Source of the DNA: an uncultured Bacteroidota bacterium
GTDB lineage: Bacteria > Bacteroidota > Bacteroidia > Bacteroidales > 4484-276
Assembly: GCA_903930725.1 (NCBI GenBank)
Contig: CAIYZW010000053.1
Span: 1 to 7,645, forward strand
Reading direction: 5' to 3'
DNA: 7,645 nt
Both the position numbers and the translations under genes were made by a program. Under the pieces are notes generated by a model. That model saw only the letters and a list, made by a program, of their open reading frames with translations. It was not told where the DNA came from and did not search any database. Shown one piece after another: positions 1 to 4,141 of this stretch (position 1 is the stretch's first letter; every line of letters begins with the position of its first letter).

Positions 1-512
1 GACTCGTCGTCGCGTTTGTACAGGTCTTCGTATGGGCTGTAATGAACATCAGAAATAATCCATTTCGATCCCAGGTTTTCTTTTACCAGGTTCATATAAA
101 GTGTAACCGGAACCACTGTACCGCCCCTGTCGAAATTTGCGGTGGCCTCGCCGAACCAGTTTTCGCCATGAAATTCGAGAAATGTTGGATTTGAACTGTT
201 GGTAACATCAAGCACAAATGCTTTTTTTATACCCGGCGAAATCTGCTGATTATTCTCATCAAATAGTGCATTGATAAACCTTTGCCGATGGTCGGTCTGT
301 TGCCATAAAGGGTCAGATGGAGTTAGTTTTACACCTTTAACATCTTCTTCGCCATTGAATCGTCTAAAAAACTGGTTTACCTGTTTGGTTTCGGCAAAAA
401 AGTTTTTCACATCATCAATCTTTTCCGAAGATGAAATCAATGAGCCATCATTAGCTTGCGCTAAAAGGCCGGTTGATATGAGGAACACAAAAAACATGAT
501 GAAAAATCGCAT
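1..512 (-). CDS. Secreted protein of unknown function, C-terminus beyond the window
   Basis: I read this frame directly. It is open from an ATG at 510-512 to the window edge, giving 170 codons, and the C-terminus is missing. The N-terminus is a clear signal peptide (MRFFIMFFVFLISTGLLAQA), with cleavage probably just after LLAQA, so the product is periplasmic or surface-exposed. Met6 is a possible alternative start, but Met1 keeps an Arg before the hydrophobic run. The mature part is soluble and contains stretches such as WQQTDRQRFINALFDE, FLEFHGENWFGEA and SKWIISDVHYSPYEDLYKR. The last resembles the end of a small alpha+beta (NTF2-like) domain, but this is only an impression. I recognise no named family. 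The gene follows the operon at 701-1954 but is separated from it by a terminator hairpin and has its own promoter-like element, so it is probably transcribed separately. No Shine-Dalgarno sequence is visible. Confidence 0.8.
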   Translation of the reverse strand, partial: MRFFIMFFVFLISTGLLAQANDGSLISSSEKIDDVKNFFAETKQVNQFFRRFNGEEDVKGVKLTPSDPLWQQTDHRQRFINALFDENNQQISPGIKKAFVLDVTNSSNPTFLEFHGENWFGEATANFDRGGTVVPVTLYMNLVKENLGSKWIISDVHYSPYEDLYKRDDE

Positions 513-534
513 GATTTTAATTTTTATGATTACC

Positions 535-542
535 CAAAATTA
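535..542 (-). promoter_or_regulatory. Bacteroidota-type -7 promoter element for the gene at 1-512
   Basis: On the minus strand this reads TAATTTTG, an exact match to the Bacteroidota -7 consensus TAnnTTTG. Transcription would start near 528, leaving a short leader of about 15 bases before the ATG at 512. No clear TTG element is seen at the -33 position; TTAACAG lies there instead. It is downstream of the hairpin at 629-678, which fits a separate transcript. Confidence 0.45.
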
Positions 543-623
543 TGGAGTAAAAATATGGCGATGCTGTTAATGATTTAAGTTTTGAAACCGAAAAATGAAT
601 TAATGTATCAAGATGTTGATAAA

Positions 624-678
624 CAAGAAAATCCGCCGCAATCTAAGCTTTTTTAAACTTACATTTTGCGGCGGATTT
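624..678 (-). terminator. Hairpin terminator after the lipoprotein/secreted-protein operon
   Basis: There is a perfect 13-bp inverted repeat: aaatccgccgcaa at 629-641 and ttgcggcggattt at 666-678, with a 24-base loop. In minus-strand RNA the GC-rich stem is followed by UUUUCUUGUUU, so it can act as an intrinsic terminator 23 bases after the stop codon at 701. Read on the plus strand the stem is also followed by a T-rich stretch (atttgtttta), but no plus-strand gene is nearby. The loop is longer than usual. Confidence 0.65.
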
Positions 679-700
679 GTTTTAGCAGGTTTGTGAAAAT

Positions 701-1276
701 TTATGGTTTGGTTTCGGTTACCCGGATATCACCAAGCAAAACATCCCAGAAACCGATGATGCGGCCACCAATCTGGGTTTGTTTACGTTCGACATAAACG
801 GTAATGTCTTTTTTGGTGGTGTCAACATAAGTAAGTTTATCGCCGGAGCTGCCTTCAAAACGCTGGTAAATGGTGATAACGCCCACGTAACGGCCATCAG
901 GCTGCTTTTCGAGGTCGCTGATGTACTCGATATTGTACCATTCGATTTTTACTTTGTCATAATTTAAGGCCATCAATCTTTCGAGGTAAGTTCTGATGCC
1001 GTAATATTTTACTTCCGATTGATTAATGGACGAAACGCCCATTTTGGCGCCATCAGTAAAAAGTTCCAAAGTGCGGTCAATCACGCGGTTGGCTTCCGAC
1101 CAGGGAGTTTGCTTATTTCCGATTATGCTGATGTACTTGCTCAGGTCTCTTACTTTTTCGAGGGCAAGGCTATCAATGGCCAGTTTTCGCTGTGGGCTGA
1201 TGTTATCCTGTGAAAAAGATTTTATGCTGAAAATCAATGCGATCAGCATGATTACTATAATTTTGCTGTTTCTCAT
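701..1276 (-). CDS. Secreted protein of unknown function, second gene of a two-gene operon
   Basis: The 191-residue product starts with a typical signal peptide (MRNSKIIVIMLIALIFSIKSFSQ), probably cleaved after SFS or SFSQ, and lacks a lipobox Cys, so it should be periplasmic or secreted. The mature protein has an N-terminal helical part, roughly residues 25-85. A beta-rich C-terminal half follows (residues 105-188), with alternating strands such as KVKIEWYNIEYISDL, YVGVITIYQRFEG and WDVLLGDIRVTET. That order suggests an NTF2-like fold, which is inference only. I cannot name a family; the pattern resembles conserved hypothetical proteins of Bacteroidota. The ATG at 1276 lies 6 bases after the stop of the lipoprotein gene at 1283-1954, so the two are almost certainly co-transcribed and may act together in the envelope. 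A terminator hairpin follows at 629-678. There is no Shine-Dalgarno sequence. Confidence 0.85.
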   Translation of the reverse strand: MRNSKIIVIMLIALIFSIKSFSQDNISPQRKLAIDSLALEKVRDLSKYISIIGNKQTPWSEANRVIDRTLELFTDGAKMGVSSINQSEVKYYGIRTYLERLMALNYDKVKIEWYNIEYISDLEKQPDGRYVGVITIYQRFEGSSGDKLTYVDTTKKDITVYVERKQTQIGGRIIGFWDVLLGDIRVTETKP

Positions 1277-1282
1277 GGTGCT

Positions 1283-1954
1283 TTACTTTTTTAATAATTC
1301 CAGTTCGGTAATTTTCCCGTTATCGTTGTATTTCACATCGTTAACCTTGTTCGGGTTTTTTTTCTGGTCTTTCAGATATTCGAGATACTTTTTGATGGTT
1401 GTTGGCCGATCATAATCCTTCATATCGGCTTCCTGATAAATGATGATCAACACAGGAACTTCAGGTGAAGCAAAGAATTTTAAGGTTTCGCTGATGCGCG
1501 AGTTGGCCAGATCAAGTGATTTGCTGTCAACAACAGATTCCAGATAGTCGTCAATTTTTTCGTATTTCTGTTCAGCAACGGTTGCTTTCTCCGCTTCTTC
1601 GGCTTTTTGTTTCTTTATTTTTTCTTCCTCAAGTCGTTGAAGCTCTTTCTTTTGTTTGTTGATGGCATCCACGGCTCTAAGGATGAGTTCGTCAACTTCA
1701 GGGTCCTGAAGATTTAAAGCTTTAATTTCGGCAACTTTTGCTTCCTTGGCCGAGATGCTCATTTTGCCGTTATCGTTAATAATGGCAAGCAGGTCGGTCT
1801 TAGCCTTTTCGATGGTTGAAGTGCGCTCAGCGGCGGCTTTTTGGCGGGCAATTTTTTTCTTACTCGTACATCCTGCAAATCCTCCGGCAATAGTTGCAGC
1901 CAGAAGAATGAGGAAAATCCGCATTACAAAATGATGTTTAATCGTTTTAATCAT
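1283..1954 (-). CDS. Envelope lipoprotein with charged coiled-coil region, unknown function
   Basis: The predicted product has 223 residues. A lipoprotein signal peptide ends in a lipobox, GGFAG|C, with Cys29 as the acylated residue. Met11 (ATG at 1922-1924) begins a more typical signal peptide (MRIFLILLAATIAGGFAGC) and may be the true start, giving 213 residues. After the Cys comes TSKKKIARQKAAAERT. Residues about 85-135 are rich in Lys/Glu/Ala/Gln and are a likely coiled coil. The C-terminal 90 residues form a compact domain with the stretch FASPEVPVLIIIYQEADMKD followed by YDRPTTIKKYLEYLKDQKK. I recognise no named family. The position upstream of, and 6 bases from, the secreted protein at 701-1276 suggests a membrane-anchored partner for it. 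A serine after the lipobox Cys, or an Asp retention signal, is not present, so outer-membrane sorting is plausible but not shown. Confidence 0.85.
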   Translation of the reverse strand: MIKTIKHHFVMRIFLILLAATIAGGFAGCTSKKKIARQKAAAERTSTIEKAKTDLLAIINDNGKMSISAKEAKVAEIKALNLQDPEVDELILRAVDAINKQKKELQRLEEEKIKKQKAEEAEKATVAEQKYEKIDDYLESVVDSKSLDLANSRISETLKFFASPEVPVLIIIYQEADMKDYDRPTTIKKYLEYLKDQKKNPNKVNDVKYNDNGKITELELLKK

Positions 1955-2163
1955 ATTACAAGGTTTATTGTTTTGTTTTTATATCAATCTATCAAAAATG
2001 CATTAACGATTGATTTCCAGTGTTTCGGCCTCATTAATTAATTGACATCAAATAGAAGTCGAAAATATCTGATTAAACGGAGGCATCCATTTTTTATTTT
2101 GCAGGTTCCGGGATATTAAACTTCAGTGCTTTGGTTGATATCAACTATAAAAATGCAAAACCC

Positions 2164-2199
2164 GGAAATAAAAAAAGCTGCCAATAATGGCAGCCTTTT
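2164..2199 (-). terminator. Intrinsic terminator downstream of the receiver gene at 2370-2840
   Basis: The stem is GCTGCCA (2177-2183), loop ATAA, TGGCAGC (2188-2194). In minus-strand RNA the stem is followed at once by UUUUUUUAUUU. It is preceded by AAAAG, which extends the stem by one G-U pair and several A-U pairs. This is a textbook rho-independent terminator. It lies about 170 bases past the stop codon at 2370, leaving a long 3' untranslated stretch. Confidence 0.85.
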
Positions 2200-2287
2200 A
2201 GAATATAACCGGGGTTTAACCGGTTTCCTTTCGTCTTCCCCTCACATCGATCAGTTAATCAATCACAATTAAACTGAAAACCTAAAG

Positions 2288-2319
2288 AATTACAAGTTAT
2301 GAAAAAAAAATTACAAGTT
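2288..2319. repeat. Two direct copies of aattacaagtt, 21 bp apart
   Basis: The 11-mer aattacaagtt occurs at 2288-2298 and again at 2309-2319. The copies start 21 bp apart, about two turns of the DNA helix, so they lie on the same face. A third exact copy lies inside the receiver gene at 2541-2551, and a near copy (aatttacaagta) is at 2384-2395. The spacing would suit a dimeric binding protein, but AT-rich chance recurrence cannot be excluded. Confidence 0.4.
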
Positions 2320-2373
2320 CAAGAGTACGGGTTAAGTCATCTGCAACCCGGAAATGTTTATTATGTCAATTAA
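2299..2373 (+). CDS. Possible 24-residue leader-like peptide
   Basis: A short plus-strand frame runs ATG (2299-2301) to TAA (2371-2373). It encodes a peptide beginning MKKKLQVQEYGLSHL and ending PGNVYYVN. The pattern Met-Lys-Lys followed by Leu-x-x-x-x-Tyr-Gly-Leu-x-x-Leu resembles the first half of Bacteroidota leader peptides of the double-glycine natural-product-precursor type. The Gly-Gly cleavage site and the core peptide are absent. The frame overlaps the last four bases of the convergent gene at 2370-2840. No TAnnTTTG element is seen just upstream and no processing or transport gene is in the window. It may be a chance frame or a decayed remnant. Confidence 0.2.
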   Translation: MKKKLQVQEYGLSHLQPGNVYYVN

Positions 2374-2840
2374 TCAATTATCGAATTTACAAGTACAATG
2401 CTATTTGCCACTGTTGTTTCAGCGGGCGATTCGAGCATTTTAAGCAAAAGATCGGTTTGAAGTGGTTTGGTTAAAAATCCAAAAACACACATAAAACTTG
2501 TTGAACGGCGAAAATCAGAAAAGAACTGCGATGATGTTAGAATTACAAGTTTTATTCGATGGTGAGTCCCCTCCCCCCACATTTGAAAATATGTAATAAA
2601 ATCCCATCCTTTACCTTCTTCAATCGAAGTTTCCAGCAAAATTAAATCTGGCATCATCGCAGGTTTATTCTTTTCTGTTTCTTCCAAGTAAGCGATCGCA
2701 TCACAAGTACTGTTTAATGCAGTGATATTCAATGGATCGCAGTAGTTCCTCAATTTGAGTTTGGTTAGCAAAACACTAAATTGATCATCATCAATAATGA
2801 GAATTTTTTTGTTGATCAATATACTGTTTGCGTTTTGCAT
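2370..2840 (-). CDS. Stand-alone receiver-domain protein with Glu at the phosphoacceptor site
   Basis: The 156-residue product is a single CheY-like receiver domain without an output domain. Strand 1 and the acidic pair are intact (KKILIIDDDQ, Asp17/Asp18). The switch Thr (VILTSS, Thr102) and the invariant Lys (FLTKPL, Lys125) are also present. The phosphoacceptor position normally reads LILLD; here it is PDLILLETSIEEGKGWDF, with Glu70 in place of Asp (codon GAA at 2631-2633). Glu at this site often imitates the phosphorylated state in receiver domains, so the protein may be locked active or simply not phosphorylatable; that is inference. The GWDF and GFLTKPL motifs fit the single-domain regulators common in Bacteroidota. 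It has its own promoter element at 2859-2866, an inverted repeat at 2915-2930, and a strong terminator at 2164-2199. A protein-protein signalling role is likely, as no DNA-binding domain exists. Confidence 0.9.
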   Translation of the reverse strand: MQNANSILINKKILIIDDDQFSVLLTKLKLRNYCDPLNITALNSTCDAIAYLEETEKNKPAMMPDLILLETSIEEGKGWDFITYFQMWGEGTHHRIKLVILTSSQFFSDFRRSTSFMCVFGFLTKPLQTDLLLKMLESPAETTVANSIVLVNSIID

Positions 2841-2858
2841 AAATAGTCTTTAACGTTA

Positions 2859-2866
2859 CAAAAGTA
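2859..2866 (-). promoter_or_regulatory. -7 promoter element for the receiver gene at 2370-2840
   Basis: On the minus strand this reads TACTTTTG, matching TAnnTTTG exactly. The start of transcription would be near 2852, about 12 bases before the ATG. The expected -33 TTG is not evident (GTTAA is nearest), which would suit a promoter that needs an activator. The proximal edge of the inverted repeat at 2915-2930 is 48 bases upstream. Confidence 0.55.
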
Positions 2867-2914
2867 AGTGATGCATTGCCTTTATTTAACCCATAAAAAG
2901 CGTAATTTTCAAAT

Positions 2915-2930
2915 TAGGTAATTTTACCTA
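2915..2930. promoter_or_regulatory. 16-bp inverted repeat, probable operator/activator site
   Basis: The sequence TAGGTAATTTTACCTA has perfect 7-bp arms (TAGGTAA/TTACCTA) around a 2-bp centre. Its centre is about 70 bases upstream of the predicted transcription start of the gene at 2370-2840, a typical activator position. A related site sits at the same place upstream of the next receiver gene (3460-3475). NarL/LuxR-family regulators commonly bind such short inverted repeats as dimers, and a gene for one is immediately upstream (3473-4129). Confidence 0.55.
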
Positions 2931-2969
2931 TAAGGCGGTTTTCTTGAAGGAATTTTCCCGTTACGATGC

Positions 2970-3365
2970 TTATTTCTGGCTATCCTGAGTGGTGCCATTT
3001 ATTCTCAGTTGAGCCAATTTAATGGCAGTTTCAATTTCCTGCGAACTGGTGTTCAGGCGAAGATATGCTGACGCTCCGGCTTCGATAATCGGGGCAATAA
3101 ATTCGGGTTCGTGGTATATATGCAAAGCCAGAACGATGGCTGGTGGGTTGAGTTGCCGGATTTGTTGAACAAACAATTTACTGTTGCTCTTGGTGCTGGT
3201 AAGGTCAATAATGACCAAAGCAGCCTGGCTGATGTTTTCGATGTCTTCGATGGTGAGGTTCTCACCCAGATGAATGTAGTTTAAATCCCTAAAATCATCA
3301 GATTTTAACAAACCGCCAATGGCGGTATTAATTGCGGAATTTTTACCGATGATCAAAGTTTTCAA
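2970..3365 (-). CDS. Degenerate stand-alone receiver domain (pseudo-receiver), TTG start
   Basis: The 131-residue product has the layout of a NarL-type receiver domain with no output domain. The phosphoacceptor Asp is in place (LVIIDLTST, Asp54), and helix/strand 4-5 look normal (PEFIAPIIEAGASAYLRLN). The other active-site residues are lost. The acidic pair after strand 1 is Gly7-Lys8 (TLIIGKNS), the switch Thr/Ser aligns with His82 (LALHIY), and the invariant Lys aligns with Leu104 (AYLRL). Without the acidic pair, Mg-dependent phosphorylation is unlikely. The start is TTG at 3363-3365; the frame contains no ATG, and a TTG start fits the promoter element at 3406-3413 with a leader of about 34 bases. 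It lies 107 bases after the NarL regulator gene and has its own inverted repeat upstream. It probably works by binding another signalling protein. Confidence 0.82.
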   Translation of the reverse strand: MKTLIIGKNSAINTAIGGLLKSDDFRDLNYIHLGENLTIEDIENISQAALVIIDLTSTKSNSKLFVQQIRQLNPPAIVLALHIYHEPEFIAPIIEAGASAYLRLNTSSQEIETAIKLAQLRINGTTQDSQK

Positions 3366-3405
3366 GATACTTTTTTGTGTTAATAATTCACAATAACCCA
3401 GTTGG

Positions 3406-3413
3406 CAAATATA
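3406..3413 (-). promoter_or_regulatory. -7 promoter element for the pseudo-receiver gene at 2970-3365
   Basis: On the minus strand this reads TATATTTG, an exact TAnnTTTG match. Transcription would begin near 3399, about 34 bases before the TTG start codon. No -33 TTG is visible. The proximal edge of the inverted repeat at 3460-3475 is 46 bases upstream, almost the same spacing as at the neighbouring promoter (48 bases). Confidence 0.5.
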
Positions 3414-3459
3414 AATGTTGAGGTGCCCTGATTTATAGGCAGAACAACGAATAGAAAGG

Positions 3460-3475
3460 TAGGTAAAAACACCTA
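3460..3475. promoter_or_regulatory. Second 16-bp TAGGT-N6-ACCTA inverted repeat
   Basis: The sequence TAGGTAAAAACACCTA has 5-bp arms. On the minus strand it reads TAGGTGTTTTTACCTA and shares 12 of 16 positions with the minus-strand reading of the site at 2915-2930. Its centre is about 68 bases upstream of the predicted start of the pseudo-receiver transcript. It overlaps the TAG stop codon of the NarL regulator gene (3473-3475). A further half-site TAGGTG at 3485-3490 pairs with CACCTA at 3470-3475. Confidence 0.5.
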
Positions 3476-4129
3476 ATTACCGAATAGGTGATTTTCGAGC
3501 GCAAACTTTACAAGGCCGGCGGTATTTCGTGCTCCCGTTTTTTCGAGCAGGTTGCGGCGATGAGCATCAACGGTTCTGACGCTTATAAAAAGTTTTTCGG
3601 CAATTTCCTGATTTGTAAGCTCCTGAAGGATTAATTCGAGAATATCGAGTTCGCGGGAGGTAAGCGGCACCTTTTCACCGATAATTTTACCTGGTGATGT
3701 TTTTTTCTTCACCATTTCCAGCATGATCAGGTCTTTAACCTCATCACTAAAATAATTCTGGCCCGACATTACCTTTTTTATGGCCATAACCAATTCTTCT
3801 TTGCCTGAGCTTTTTAAAAGGTAACCTTTGGCTCCCGCACCGAGCATGTTTTTGATATGCTCCAGTTCATTGAGCATGGTCAAAGCCAAAACCTTAACTT
3901 CGGGATATATTCTGGTAATTTCGCGTGTACAATCAATGCCATTCATCACAGGCATGTTGATATCCATGAGAACTAGCTGCGGCGAAACTTTTGGGATTTT
4001 TTCGAGAGCATCCTTGCCATTTTCTGCCTGCGCAATTACGCTGATTTCGTCCTCATCCTGCAAAAGCGAAAGTATGCCATCTCTTACAATTTTATGGTCA
4101 TCCACCACCAAAACATTTATTTTTTCCAT
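3473..4129 (-). CDS. NarL/FixJ-family response regulator
   Basis: The 218-residue product is a complete two-domain response regulator. The receiver domain (residues 4-121) has the acidic pair Asp10/Asp11 (VLVVDDH), phosphoacceptor Asp56 (LVLMDINMPVMNG), Thr84 (LALTML) and Lys106 (GYLLKSS), so phosphorylation should be normal. After a linker comes a LuxR-type helix-turn-helix domain (residues about 154-215): VPLTSRELDILELI, LTNQEIAEKLFISVRTVDAH, then RRNLLEKTGARN. Phosphorylation should promote dimerization and DNA binding. The gene starts with ATG at 4127-4129, 12 bases after the stop of the sensor kinase, so the two form an operon and a cognate pair. The inverted repeats upstream of the two following receiver genes are its most likely targets (inference). 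The ligand or stimulus cannot be read from the sequence. Confidence 0.95.
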   Translation of the reverse strand: MEKINVLVVDDHKIVRDGILSLLQDEDEISVIAQAENGKDALEKIPKVSPQLVLMDINMPVMNGIDCTREITRIYPEVKVLALTMLNELEHIKNMLGAGAKGYLLKSSGKEELVMAIKKVMSGQNYFSDEVKDLIMLEMVKKKTSPGKIIGEKVPLTSRELDILELILQELTNQEIAEKLFISVRTVDAHRRNLLEKTGARNTAGLVKFALENHLFGN

Positions 4130-4141
4130 TTAATTATGCTT

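Larger units (their letters stand above)
1955..2369. other. Intergenic region of about 415 bases between two minus-strand genes
   Basis: No long gene fits here. Contents from left to right: a weak promoter candidate for the lipoprotein gene at 1993-2000 (CATTTTTG on the minus strand, one mismatch to TAnnTTTG, about 39 bases before the ATG); a perfect 12-bp palindrome GTTGATATCAAC at 2134-2145; the intrinsic terminator at 2164-2199 for the gene at 2370-2840; a 6-bp inverted repeat AACCGG/CCGGTT at 2207-2225; the direct repeats at 2288-2319; and a possible plus-strand mini-ORF at 2299-2373. The segment GCAAAACCCGGAAAT near 2154 is echoed as GCAACCCGGAAAT near 2343. I see no RNA gene. Confidence 0.6.

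Noticed and set aside
271..570. Plus-strand open frame of 99 codons
   Set aside because: It lies opposite the signal-peptide-bearing gene at 1-512 and has no recognisable protein features, so it is a shadow frame.
1026..1415. Plus-strand open frame of 129 codons
   Set aside because: It is antisense to two genes of a tight operon and its sequence is a low-complexity shadow.
3053..3265. Minus-strand open frame of 70 codons in another frame of the pseudo-receiver gene
   Set aside because: The receiver-like frame at 2970-3365 fits a known fold and promoter; this one does not.
3828..4133. Plus-strand open frame of 101 codons
   Set aside because: It is antisense to the highly conserved receiver domain of the NarL regulator.
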